From positions 310,001 through 374,000 of the forward strand of contig NZ_JBHJHQ010000006.1 in NCBI RefSeq assembly GCF_042219825.1: a stretch of DNA of 64,000 nt, written 5' to 3'. Positions 8,272-16,520 of the stretch are shown piece after piece; position 1 is the stretch's first letter; each line of letters begins with the position of its first letter. Both the position numbers and the translations under genes were made by a program. The notes beneath the pieces are model-generated. The model saw only the letters and a list, made by a program, of their open reading frames with translations, was not told where the DNA came from and did not search any database. Source of the stretch: JBHJHP01 sp042219825. Lineage in GTDB: Bacteria; Bacteroidota; Bacteroidia; Bacteroidales; UBA5342.

Positions 8272-11070
8272 ATGTCAGAAAACGAAAATCAATACATTCA
8301 TATAAAGGGAGCAAGGGTTCATAACCTTAAAAACGTTGAAGTTAAAATTCCAAGAAGAAAGCTTATAGTTATTACCGGTTTGTCGGGTTCCGGGAAATCT
8401 TCTTTAGCTTTTGATACGTTATATGCAGAAGGGCAGAGGCGTTATGTAGAAAGTCTGTCGTCGTATGCCAGGCAGTTTTTGGGGCGTATGAATAAACCGG
8501 AGGTGGATTTCATAAAAGGTATTCCACCGGCTATTGCGATCGAACAAAAGGTGAATACCCGAAATCCAAGATCCACAGTTGGAACCTCAACCGAAATTTA
8601 CGATTTTATGAAATTATTGTTTGCCCGGATTGGAAAAACATATTCTCCGGTGTCCGGTTCTGAGGTGAAAAAAGATAATGTGGAGGACGTTGTGGATTAC
8701 CTTATGGCCTTTGATGAAGGCACACGCTTTGCCATCTATTCTCCCCTGATTATACCAAAAGGACGTTCTTATGCCGAACAGCTGGATATCCTGAATAAGC
8801 AGGGATACAGCAGAATAGAACGCGGTGGAGAACTTTACAATATCGCGGAGGAACTGGAAACTGAAAGCCACAGAACTATTAAATGTTCGGAATGTTTGAT
8901 CCTGATTGACCGGATGGCTGTGAGCAATGATCAGGATTCTCTGAGCCGTATTCGCGACTCTGTTGAAACCGCATTTTTTGAAGGGCGGAAGAATTGCATT
9001 GTAAAGGTATATCAGGGAGATGACATCATTGAAAAACCTTTTTCGCACAGATTTGAAGCCGATGGCATGGAATTTATTGAGCCCACAGAAGAGATGTTTA
9101 GCTTTAACAATCCATTGGGTGCCTGTCCCGAATGCGAAGGCTTTGGTAAGGTTATCGGGATTGACGAGGATTTAGTGATCCCCAATAAAAATCTGTCTGT
9201 GTATGACGATGCCGTGGTGTGTTGGAAAGGGGAGAAAATGAGCGAGTGGAAAGATGAGTTGGTCTATAATGCTTCAAAGTTCGATTTTCCGGTTCATACA
9301 CCTGTGTTTAAGTTAACACCAGAACAACGGAAACTGCTATGGACAGGTAATAAATATTTTCACGGACTGCATAAATTCTTTAAATACCTGGAATCCAAAC
9401 AGTATAAAATTCAGTATCGCGTAATGCTGGCACGCTACCGGGGAAAGACTACCTGCCCGTCTTGTAATGGCACCAGGCTGCGAAAAGAAGCATCTTATGT
9501 TAAGGTTGGCGGTTATGCCATGAACGACCTGGTTAATTTATCCATTCGTGATCTGCATGAGGTGTTTAACAGCATCGAGATTGATGAAAAGGATCGTAAG
9601 GTTGCCAAACGCCTGTTACCTGAAATTCAGAACCGTCTGCAGTTTTTGCTGGATGTCGGTTTAGGTTATCTGACCCTGAATCGCTTATCCAATACCTTAT
9701 CAGGTGGAGAATCTCAGCGCATTAACCTGGCAACATCGCTTGGAAGCAGCCTTGTCGGGTCTATGTATATTCTGGATGAACCATCTATCGGTTTGCATTC
9801 ACGTGATACCAAACTGTTAATCGGCGTGCTTGAGAAGCTTAAGGAGCTGGGAAATACGGTTATTGTGGTAGAGCACGATGAAGAGATTATTGAGGCAGCA
9901 GATTACATTATCGATATTGGTCCGGATGCCGGACGTTTGGGTGGTGAAATCACCTTTCAGGGTGAACCGGATAAATTGACCGGAGTAGATTCCTACACGG
10001 CAAAATATATGACGGGAGCCGAGGTTATTCCTGTTCCGGTACATCGCCGGAGGTGGAATAATTTTATCGAAATAAAAGGAGCACTTGAGAATAACCTGAA
10101 GGGCATAGATGTAAGATTTCCATTAGGTGTAATGACTGTGGTGACAGGTGTGAGTGGTTCTGGTAAATCATCGTTGGTCAAAAATATTTTATATCCTGCA
10201 CTCAAAAAATTGTATGGCGGATCGGCTGATAAAACAGGTGAGCATGCATCCATCGAAGGTGATATTCATATGTTGAAGGATATTGAGTTTGTGGATCAGA
10301 ATCCCATTGGAAAATCGTCCCGTTCCAACCCGGTAACGTATCTGAAAGCTTACGATGAGATCAGGGCTTTATATGCGTCTCAGAAAGCATCGAAGATTAA
10401 TGGCTTTAAACCGTCTCATTTTTCATTTAATGTGGATGGCGGACGATGTGATGAATGCCAGGGCGAGGGCGAAATAACAATCGAAATGCAGTTTATGGCT
10501 GACATTAACCTGCCTTGTGAAACCTGTGGGGGTAAACGTTTCAAGGAGGAAATTCTTGACGTGAAGTACAACGATTTGTCCATATACGATGTGCTGGAGT
10601 TAACCGTTGATGAAGCTATAGATTTTTTCAAATCAGGAAAAGGATCAACCGAAAAGAAAATTGTAAAAAAACTGTTGCCGCTTCAGGAAGTGGGGCTTGG
10701 ATATATTAAACTGGGACAGTCGTCCAGTACCTTGTCAGGCGGTGAAAGTCAAAGGGTGAAGCTGGCTTTCTTCTTATCCAAAGAGAAACCTGATCCAACA
10801 ATGTTTGTCTTTGATGAACCAACTACAGGCCTGCATTTTCATGATATCAGTAAGCTGCTGGAAGCATTTAATGCGCTGATTCGGAGAGGTCATTCTGTTC
10901 TGATTATTGAACACAATATGGAGGTTATAAAATGTGCCGATCACATTATCGATCTTGGTCCCGAAGGCGGTGATATGGGCGGCAGTCTGGTTATAACAGG
11001 AACACCTGAAAAAGTAAGTAGGAATGAAATTTCGTATACCGCAAAATTTCTTGCAAAAAAATTGAATTAA
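8272..11070 (+). CDS. uvrA: Excinuclease ABC subunit A (UvrA)
   Basis: 932 residues from the ATG at 8272 (MSENENQYIHIKG), matching the usual length of about 940. The frame is open back to 8212, but those 20 residues are hydrophobic, not UvrA-like, and lie upstream of the candidate promoter. Two ABC ATPase halves are visible: Walker A GLSGSGKSS near residue 35 and GVSGSGKSS near 625, two LSGGESQR signatures, two DEP Walker B boxes, and CxxC zinc-finger pairs (CPECEG, CPSCNG, CDECQGEG, CETCGG). UvrA scans DNA for bulky lesions and loads UvrB in nucleotide-excision repair. Both catalytic halves look intact. It is monocistronic and followed by tRNA-Lys. Confidence 0.97.
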   Translation: MSENENQYIHIKGARVHNLKNVEVKIPRRKLIVITGLSGSGKSSLAFDTLYAEGQRRYVESLSSYARQFLGRMNKPEVDFIKGIPPAIAIEQKVNTRNPRSTVGTSTEIYDFMKLLFARIGKTYSPVSGSEVKKDNVEDVVDYLMAFDEGTRFAIYSPLIIPKGRSYAEQLDILNKQGYSRIERGGELYNIAEELETESHRTIKCSECLILIDRMAVSNDQDSLSRIRDSVETAFFEGRKNCIVKVYQGDDIIEKPFSHRFEADGMEFIEPTEEMFSFNNPLGACPECEGFGKVIGIDEDLVIPNKNLSVYDDAVVCWKGEKMSEWKDELVYNASKFDFPVHTPVFKLTPEQRKLLWTGNKYFHGLHKFFKYLESKQYKIQYRVMLARYRGKTTCPSCNGTRLRKEASYVKVGGYAMNDLVNLSIRDLHEVFNSIEIDEKDRKVAKRLLPEIQNRLQFLLDVGLGYLTLNRLSNTLSGGESQRINLATSLGSSLVGSMYILDEPSIGLHSRDTKLLIGVLEKLKELGNTVIVVEHDEEIIEAADYIIDIGPDAGRLGGEITFQGEPDKLTGVDSYTAKYMTGAEVIPVPVHRRRWNNFIEIKGALENNLKGIDVRFPLGVMTVVTGVSGSGKSSLVKNILYPALKKLYGGSADKTGEHASIEGDIHMLKDIEFVDQNPIGKSSRSNPVTYLKAYDEIRALYASQKASKINGFKPSHFSFNVDGGRCDECQGEGEITIEMQFMADINLPCETCGGKRFKEEILDVKYNDLSIYDVLELTVDEAIDFFKSGKGSTEKKIVKKLLPLQEVGLGYIKLGQSSSTLSGGESQRVKLAFFLSKEKPDPTMFVFDEPTTGLHFHDISKLLEAFNALIRRGHSVLIIEHNMEVIKCADHIIDLGPEGGDMGGSLVITGTPEKVSRNEISYTAKFLAKKLN

Positions 11071-11138
11071 CAAGATGCTGAAAAGCAGGAATTTAGTTTT
11101 GAGTAAGTAAATATTTTCAGAAAAATTGAGAGGATTTA

Positions 11139-11169
11139 TTTGTGAGTAATATGAATTAATATATCTTTG
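11139..11169 (+). promoter_or_regulatory. Promoter of tRNA-Lys
   Basis: TTTG at 11139-11142, exactly 19 bases, then TATCTTTG at 11162-11169: a full match to the Bacteroidota TTTG-N19-TAnnTTTG housekeeping promoter. It predicts a start near 11175 and a 5' leader of about 80 nt on the tRNA precursor. This is the best promoter in the window and supports the phylum assignment. Confidence 0.8.
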
Positions 11170-11253
11170 CACCGCCTAACACAAAAAGGGCATTCCGCTT
11201 AAAAGCCGTTGTGGCTAAGGAAAGCAAAAAGTGAAGGGTGAAAAAAATGTGTA

Positions 11254-11326
11254 GACTCAGTAGCTCAGCTGGTAGAGCACATCCCTTTTAAGGATGGGGT
11301 CCTGGGTTCGAACCCCAGCTGAGTCA
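11254..11326 (+). tRNA. tRNA-Lys (anticodon UUU)
   Basis: Full cloverleaf: 7-bp acceptor stem GACTCAG/CTGAGTC, D arm with AGCTGGTA, anticodon stem CATCC/GGATG with loop CTTTTAA (anticodon TTT at 11287-11289), T arm CTGGG-TTCGAAC-CCCAG, discriminator A at 11326. CCA is not encoded. It marks the left border of the CRISPR-Cas region. Confidence 0.97.
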
Positions 11327-11333
11327 CAACACA

Positions 11334-11368
11334 AAAGAGACATTCAAATTTTGGATGTCTCTTTTTTT
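11334..11368 (+). terminator. Intrinsic terminator after tRNA-Lys
   Basis: Inverted arms AAAGAGACAT and ATGTCTCTTT around a loop of about 10 nt, running into an uninterrupted T tract. Confidence 0.75.
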
Positions 11369-11373
11369 ATATA

Positions 11374-11406
11374 ACCTTTTCCAAAGTTTAAAACTTTGGA
11401 AAAGGT
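11374..11406. repeat. REP-like palindrome, copy 1 (between tRNA-Lys and tracrRNA/cas9)
   Basis: Perfect 33-nt palindrome: arm ACCTTTTCCAAAGTTT, central A, and the exact reverse complement of the arm. It starts six bases after the tRNA terminator and is the leftmost of six copies confined to the CRISPR-Cas region. Confidence 0.9.
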
Positions 11407-11419
11407 ATCAATTTACCTA

Positions 11420-11535
11420 AAATAAAAACTCCCACCGAAGCGGGAGTATAGGAATATTTTCCTTCGGCATATAGCCTTATTGTGATAAGATGTAATTTAT
11501 TTTATCCTGATTCAAATTTACAGTATTCCGATAAA
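11420..11535 (-). ncRNA. tracrRNA for Cas9 (predicted)
   Basis: On the minus strand the RNA carries an anti-repeat opposite 11479-11498: + strand ATTGTGATAAGATGTAATTT against the first 20 bases of the CRISPR repeat, GTTGTGGTTTGATGTAATTT (16 of 20 equal; 10 contiguous pairs, an internal loop, then six more pairs allowing one G-U). Downstream follow a GGC...GCC nexus-type hairpin (about 11465-11477), a small AGGAA/TTCCT hairpin (about 11449-11463), and a GC-rich terminator hairpin ACTCCCGC-TTCG-GTGGGAGT (11428-11447) with a T-rich tail. This order is that of type II-C tracrRNAs. The 5' end is uncertain; a weak promoter (TACTTG with TTTC upstream) suggests a start near 11530-11540. It is transcribed away from cas9. 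Confidence 0.85.
11428..11447 (-). terminator. Terminator hairpin of the tracrRNA
   Basis: Eight-base-pair stem ACTCCCGC/GTGGGAGT (one G-U) with a TTCG loop, followed on the minus strand by TTTTTATTTT (ending about 11418). Confidence 0.8.
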
Positions 11536-11596
11536 AACAACAAGTACTAATATGCAGTTTTGAAACATGTTTTGTTTTAGTGCGCTATTAATCAAC

Positions 11597-11630
11597 TTTT
11601 TGTATCTTGTCTATTCTTTTAATAACCTTA
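11597..11630 (+). promoter_or_regulatory. Weak candidate promoter for cas9
   Basis: TTTTTG at 11597-11602, then TAACCTTA at 11623-11630 (20-base spacing). The second box matches TAnnTTTG poorly (two of four bases of TTTG), so this is a tentative call. It would leave a leader of about 55 nt before the cas9 ATG. Confidence 0.3.
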
Positions 11631-11692
11631 TGTATAAAATGCCCCTGTGATGTTTACCCTGAAACTTCACACCGGTTTAAAAACTAAATAAT

Positions 11693-14600
11693 ATGAAAAT
11701 TCTTGGATTAGACCTTGGAACCAACAGTATTGGCTGGGCTGTTGTGGAAAATGAAGACGAAAAATTTACATTATTGAATAAAGGTGTTAGAATTTTTCAG
11801 GAAGGTGTTAAAATTGAAAAAGGTATTGAAGGTTCAAAAGCTGCGGAGAGAACAGGTTTTCGTAGTGCAAGAAGATTAAAATATCGCCGTAAAATAAGGA
11901 AAATTAATACATTAAGAGTTTTGTCCTTATATGGGTTTTGTCCAGAATTAACTGGTAAAGAGTTGAGTGAGTGGAAAAACAAAAAAATATATCCAACAAA
12001 CCAGAAATTTTTGGAATGGCAGAGAACTGATGAGGTAACTAAGAAAAATCCTTATCACTTTAGAGCTTTAGCTGTTGAACAAAAATTGAATTTAAATCGT
12101 GAAGAAGATAGGTATAAAATTGGACGTGCTTTTTATCATATAGCTCAACGCCGTGGGTTTTTGAGTAATAGATTAGAGGGCACAAAGGAAAGCGATGGAG
12201 CGGTTAAAAAGACTATTACTGAAATCAGTGAATCAAAAGGAAATAAAACCTTAGGTCAATACTTTTTTGAGAAATATAAGAGAAATGAAAAAATTAGAAA
12301 CACATATACCCACAGAGAAGACCATTATCTGGAAGAATTTAACAAAATATGTGAATTCCAGAATCTGGATAGGGAATTTACAGAACAAATTAAAAAAGCA
12401 ATATTTTATCAACGCCTTTTAAAATCTCAAAAAGGAACCATTGGCAAATGTGTTTTTGAACTCAATAAACACCGTTGCGCAGTTTCGCGACCTGAGTTTG
12501 AAGAATACAGAATGTTATGTTTTGTGAATAATATCAAAATCAAAACTCCCGAAGATGAACAGCTTCGATTTCTTACAGATGTGGAAAAGGATAAAATTGC
12601 TCTCCAGTTTTATAGGAAAAGTAAAGATCATTTCGACTTTGAAGACCTGGCAAAACAATTGTCTCCTAAAAAGCAATACAAATATTTTAAAGAACGTGAT
12701 ATTAATCCTGAAGACTGGTTATTTAATTACAGTATGAAAACAACTGTGAGTGGTTGTCCAGTATCATCAAGGTTTAAAGATTTGTTTGGTGACGATTTTA
12801 TGAATATTCAAATTGAATATAACCGTGAAAGCGATGGTAGAAAATCTGTTATCGACATTAACGATATTTGGCATGTACTTTATTCCTATGATTCGGATGA
12901 AAAGCTGGCTGAATTTGCAAGAAATCGTTTAATATTTAACGATTACCAGATTAAAGAGTTTCTTAAGATCAGGTTGAAACAGGATTATGCTTCGTTAAGT
13001 TTGAAGGCAATAAGAAAGATTTTGCCGTATTTGCGAAAAGGACTTATTTATTCACATGCTATTTTCCTGGCAAATATGGAAGAAGTTATCCCGAATGGTA
13101 TTTGGAGAGATGAAAAGAATCAAGATTATATACGGGATGAAATAAAATTGATTATTGATACACAAAATGAAGAAAAAGATATCATTAATATAGTAAACGG
13201 TATTATTACAACGGCACGAAATCCTGAGAATAACTATATATGGAGCGAAGAAGCAAAAGAGCTTTTTGAAAAGGACTTAAAGACAAAAATCGCCTCATAT
13301 TTTGGTACTAAGCGATATGCTGCTTTTTCTGATGATAAGAAAATTAGAATTGAATCAGATGCTTTGAAGTTGCTGGAAAAGCAAATGAAAAAGAATTTAG
13401 GAAAGGGAGAACATGCAAAAATTCAACGAATTGACGAAAGAATCCTTGAATTCATTACTGATAATTTTGATGTGGAGGAAAAACAATTAACTAAACTTTA
13501 TCATCCGTCTGCAATTGATGTTTATAAGCCACCTGTAAGAAGAAAAGATGGCAACTATTATTTGGGTAGCCCAATGGTTTCATCAATAAGGAACCCAATG
13601 GCCATGCGAGCTATGCACCAACTGCGAATCGTTATAAATGAGCTGATTAAAAGTGGAATTATTGACAGTTCAACAAAAATACATATCGAGATGTCACGCG
13701 GTTTGCTAAATGCCAATGAACGCAAAGCTACTCAAACCTGGCAGCGTGAGAATGAAAATAGAAGAAAGGAATATTATTCAAAAATTAAGGAGTTTTTGAA
13801 CGAAGGCGAACCCACAAAAGATGAAATATTAAAATACCAGCTTTGGGAAGAACAAAATCACAAATGTTTATACACAGGTAAAGAAATTGCAATACATGAG
13901 TTTTTAGGACCAAACCCATCTTTCGATATTGAACATACTATTCCAAGAAGTTTGTCATTTGATAATTCAAAGGCAAATAAAACACTATGCGATAATGTTT
14001 TTAACCGTTCCGTTAAAAAGAATAAAATCCCATCTGAATTAAACAATCATTCTGAAATAATTAAACGTATTGAAAGCTGGAAAGAAAAATATGAAGAATT
14101 GGATAAACAAATTCAGATAGCTATACGTCAAACGCGGGGAGCAACAGATAAGGAATCAAAAGATAGATTCATTCAGAAAAGACATAAATTGACTTACGAC
14201 CGTGATTATTGGCGCGACAAATATCAACGATTTACCATGCAAGATGTTCCTGAAGGTTTTAAAAACAGCCAACTTGTTGATACGGGAATCATTACTAAAT
14301 ATTCACGATTGTATCTGAAAACATTATTCGGCAAGGTTTACACAGTAAAAGGAAATACCGTTTCCGATTTCAGAAAACATTGGGGCTTGCAAGAAGAATA
14401 CGAAAAGAAAGCTCGTATTAACCATATTCACCACTGTATTGATGCCATAACTATTGCCTGTATAACGAAAGAACAGTACGAAAAGCTGGCAAAGTTTTAT
14501 CATGAATTTGAAGATCTGCATGTTCAAGGTGTAGATCAACAACCTCAGGTTGACAAACCTTGGTCAACTTTTACAGAAGATGTAAAGGAAATAGAAAAAG

Positions 14601-15748
14601 AAGTTCTGATTTCACATTATACCCCTGCTATTCTGCCTAAACAAAGTAAAAAGAAATTAAGGAAAAGTGGCAGGATTCAATACAATAAAGATGGGAAACC
14701 TATATATTTGAAAGGAGATACGGTGCGTGGAAGTCTTCACAAAGACACATTTTACGGTGCCATAAAACAACAAGAGGTAAATAAAAAAGGTGAAATTGAA
14801 GAAAAAATAAAATATGTGGTTCGTAAACCGCTTGGCACTTTGGAAGACAGTAATATAAAAAATATTGTTGATGAACGTGTACGAGAAATTGTTTCTGACG
14901 CCAGAAAAAAAGAAAAGGAGTTGCGAAAAGATATTGATTCACTAAAAAAGAAACTTCAGAAGGCTGAAGAATTAGCAGAATCACAAATTAAATCGGACAT
15001 TATCGCTATTGAAGAACAGATAAAACTATTGTATTCACTACCTAATAAGAATGGAGAGCCTATACCTATTAAAAAGGTGAGGTTATACCAGCCTTCTGTT
15101 ACTAATCCATTACATATTAAAAAACAACGTGATAGGACAGTAAAGAATGTAAAACCATGGAAGGAGGAATTTTATGCTGCCAATGATGGTAATTATATGA
15201 TGGCCATTTATGAAAACAAGGATGAGAGAGGGAAAATTAAGCGTGATTTTGAGATAGTAAATAATTTGCAGGCTGGGGAATTTTTTAAATTTTCTGTTCA
15301 AAATGCATTAAAAGTTCAGGAATTGGGGGCGGTTGACAGTTTGTTTTCGCAAAATAAAATTTCAGGAAAAACTGAGTTGCCATTAAAGGCAATTATTAAA
15401 GTGGGCACAATGGTAATTCTTTGGGAAAATTCGCCTGAAGAAATCTATGATTTATCTAAAGCTGATTTAAATAAACGATTATACAAAATAGTAGGTTTAT
15501 CAACTAATAGAGTAAAGTCTGGTCAAAAATATTATGAATTTGGAAATATTCTTATGAGGCATCACATGGAGGCATCTCCCGCATCTGATTTGAAAACATA
15601 TGATGGATTGTTTGAAAGCAAAGAACAATATATACCCCAAAGAAAAATGAGTCAGAATCAGTTTAATGCATTGACAGAAAGAGTAGATTTTTTAATCAAT
15701 CCATTAGGCGATATTGAATTTATAAATAATTTACAACGGTCAGACTGA
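11693..15748 (+). CDS. cas9: Type II-C CRISPR RNA-guided endonuclease Cas9
   Basis: 1351 residues. RuvC-I Asp7 (KILGLDLGTNSIGWAV), arginine-rich bridge helix (about 52-80, ERTGFRSARRLKYRRKIRK), alpha recognition lobe, RuvC-II Glu666 (KIHIEMSRGL), HNH domain with Asp745 and His748 (FDIEHTIPRS) and Asn-rich FNRSVKKNK, RuvC-III His914/Asp917 (HHCIDAITIA), then a basic wedge/PAM-interacting domain. All RuvC and HNH catalytic residues are present, so it should cut both strands. The large size is normal for Bacteroidota II-C Cas9. With cas1 and cas2, but no csn2 or cas4, the locus is subtype II-C. AT-rich like its surroundings. The PAM cannot be predicted here. Confidence 0.98.
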   Translation: MKILGLDLGTNSIGWAVVENEDEKFTLLNKGVRIFQEGVKIEKGIEGSKAAERTGFRSARRLKYRRKIRKINTLRVLSLYGFCPELTGKELSEWKNKKIYPTNQKFLEWQRTDEVTKKNPYHFRALAVEQKLNLNREEDRYKIGRAFYHIAQRRGFLSNRLEGTKESDGAVKKTITEISESKGNKTLGQYFFEKYKRNEKIRNTYTHREDHYLEEFNKICEFQNLDREFTEQIKKAIFYQRLLKSQKGTIGKCVFELNKHRCAVSRPEFEEYRMLCFVNNIKIKTPEDEQLRFLTDVEKDKIALQFYRKSKDHFDFEDLAKQLSPKKQYKYFKERDINPEDWLFNYSMKTTVSGCPVSSRFKDLFGDDFMNIQIEYNRESDGRKSVIDINDIWHVLYSYDSDEKLAEFARNRLIFNDYQIKEFLKIRLKQDYASLSLKAIRKILPYLRKGLIYSHAIFLANMEEVIPNGIWRDEKNQDYIRDEIKLIIDTQNEEKDIINIVNGIITTARNPENNYIWSEEAKELFEKDLKTKIASYFGTKRYAAFSDDKKIRIESDALKLLEKQMKKNLGKGEHAKIQRIDERILEFITDNFDVEEKQLTKLYHPSAIDVYKPPVRRKDGNYYLGSPMVSSIRNPMAMRAMHQLRIVINELIKSGIIDSSTKIHIEMSRGLLNANERKATQTWQRENENRRKEYYSKIKEFLNEGEPTKDEILKYQLWEEQNHKCLYTGKEIAIHEFLGPNPSFDIEHTIPRSLSFDNSKANKTLCDNVFNRSVKKNKIPSELNNHSEIIKRIESWKEKYEELDKQIQIAIRQTRGATDKESKDRFIQKRHKLTYDRDYWRDKYQRFTMQDVPEGFKNSQLVDTGIITKYSRLYLKTLFGKVYTVKGNTVSDFRKHWGLQEEYEKKARINHIHHCIDAITIACITKEQYEKLAKFYHEFEDLHVQGVDQQPQVDKPWSTFTEDVKEIEKEVLISHYTPAILPKQSKKKLRKSGRIQYNKDGKPIYLKGDTVRGSLHKDTFYGAIKQQEVNKKGEIEEKIKYVVRKPLGTLEDSNIKNIVDERVREIVSDARKKEKELRKDIDSLKKKLQKAEELAESQIKSDIIAIEEQIKLLYSLPNKNGEPIPIKKVRLYQPSVTNPLHIKKQRDRTVKNVKPWKEEFYAANDGNYMMAIYENKDERGKIKRDFEIVNNLQAGEFFKFSVQNALKVQELGAVDSLFSQNKISGKTELPLKAIIKVGTMVILWENSPEEIYDLSKADLNKRLYKIVGLSTNRVKSGQKYYEFGNILMRHHMEASPASDLKTYDGLFESKEQYIPQRKMSQNQFNALTERVDFLINPLGDIEFINNLQRSD

Positions 15749-15759
15749 TTTTTCATTTA

Positions 15760-15793
15760 ACCTTTTCCAAAGGTTTAAAACTTTGGAAAAGGT
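15760..15793. repeat. REP-like palindrome, copy 2 (between cas9 and transposase)
   Basis: Arms ACCTTTTCCAAAG and CTTTGGAAAAGGT around GTTTAAAA; 34 nt, one extra G at the centre relative to copy 1. It lies 11 bases after the cas9 stop and 29 bases before the transposase ATG. Confidence 0.88.
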
Positions 15794-15822
15794 ATATATT
15801 TCTTAAAACCAATTAATATCGG

Positions 15823-16446
15823 ATGATACCTCTAGAACCAGGGAAATATTATCATATTTACAATCATGCAAACGGGCATGAAAATATTTTTGCCGAAGAT
15901 CGGAATTATCCGTTCTTCCTTGAAAAATACAGAATCCATATTGCCCCGATAGCTTCAACCCTGGCGTATTGCTTATTACCAAATCATTTTCATTTTTTTG
16001 TTCAAATACGGGAAGAAAATGAACTTACGAAGCTGGTAACTTTTCCAAAGTTTGAAACTTTGGAAAAGTTAAGTAAATCAGAAAAACGGGAAAATATTGA
16101 AGATCGAACCTGTAAATATATCAGCAAACAATATGCTAACTTATTTAGTAGTTACACACAGGCTTTTAATCTGACCCAAAACAGAAAAGGCAGTCTGTTC
16201 TACAAAAACTTTCGCCGTAAAGAAGTCACCTCTGATGAATATTTCATCAAATTAGTTAATTACATTCATTTTAATCCTGTCATTCATGGATTTTGCACAT
16301 CTCCATCAGATTGGAAATATTCATCATTTGAAGCCATTACGGGTAATAAGAACACGTTGATTGAACGGGGAGAAGTAATTGAAAGGTTTGGAGGACTTGA
16401 TAATTTCTTTTATTGTCATCGTCATCCTTACGATTTTGATATGTAG
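15823..16446 (+). CDS. REP-associated tyrosine transposase (RAYT, Y1/HUH family)
   Basis: 207 residues. HUH motif His55-x-His57 (LPNHFHFF) in the Y1_Tnp fold and a candidate catalytic tyrosine in YFIKLVNYIHFNP (Tyr140 or Tyr147); C-terminal WKYSSFEAITG is typical of Bacteroidota RAYTs. Members are single-copy, domesticated relatives of IS200/IS605 transposases that act on single-stranded hairpins of REP palindromes. Here the gene is flanked by two palindromes (15760-15793 and one starting directly after its TAG stop) and residues 72-83 (VTFPKFETLEKL) are encoded by a third, perfect palindrome in frame. It sits between cas9 and cas1 on the same strand. Apparently intact. Confidence 0.92.
   Translation: MIPLEPGKYYHIYNHANGHENIFAEDRNYPFFLEKYRIHIAPIASTLAYCLLPNHFHFFVQIREENELTKLVTFPKFETLEKLSKSEKRENIEDRTCKYISKQYANLFSSYTQAFNLTQNRKGSLFYKNFRRKEVTSDEYFIKLVNYIHFNPVIHGFCTSPSDWKYSSFEAITGNKNTLIERGEVIERFGGLDNFFYCHRHPYDFDM
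16037..16071. repeat. REP-like palindrome, copy 3, in frame within the transposase gene
   Basis: Perfect 35-nt palindrome: 17-nt arm TAACTTTTCCAAAGTTT, central G, exact reverse complement. It codes residues 72-83 of the transposase in a linker between the HUH strand and the next helix and keeps the frame open. Confidence 0.9.
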
Positions 16447-16479
16447 ACCTTTTCCAAAGTTTAAAACTTTGGAAAAGTT
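16447..16479. repeat. REP-like palindrome, copy 4 (directly after transposase stop)
   Basis: Arm ACCTTTTCCAAAGTTT, central A, and AAACTTTGGAAAAGTT; a single outer mismatch. It begins at the base after the TAG stop codon of the transposase gene. Confidence 0.9.
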
Positions 16480-16511
16480 AAACCGGAAACGTTAAACCGG
16501 AAACGTTAAAC
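16477..16511. repeat. 14-bp tandem repeat upstream of cas1
   Basis: Unit GTTAAACCGGAAAC present 2.5 times head to tail, starting in the last bases of palindrome copy 4 and ending 9 bases before the cas1 ATG. Could be slippage or a short regulatory array. Confidence 0.8.
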
Positions 16512-16520
16512 AAACCAACC

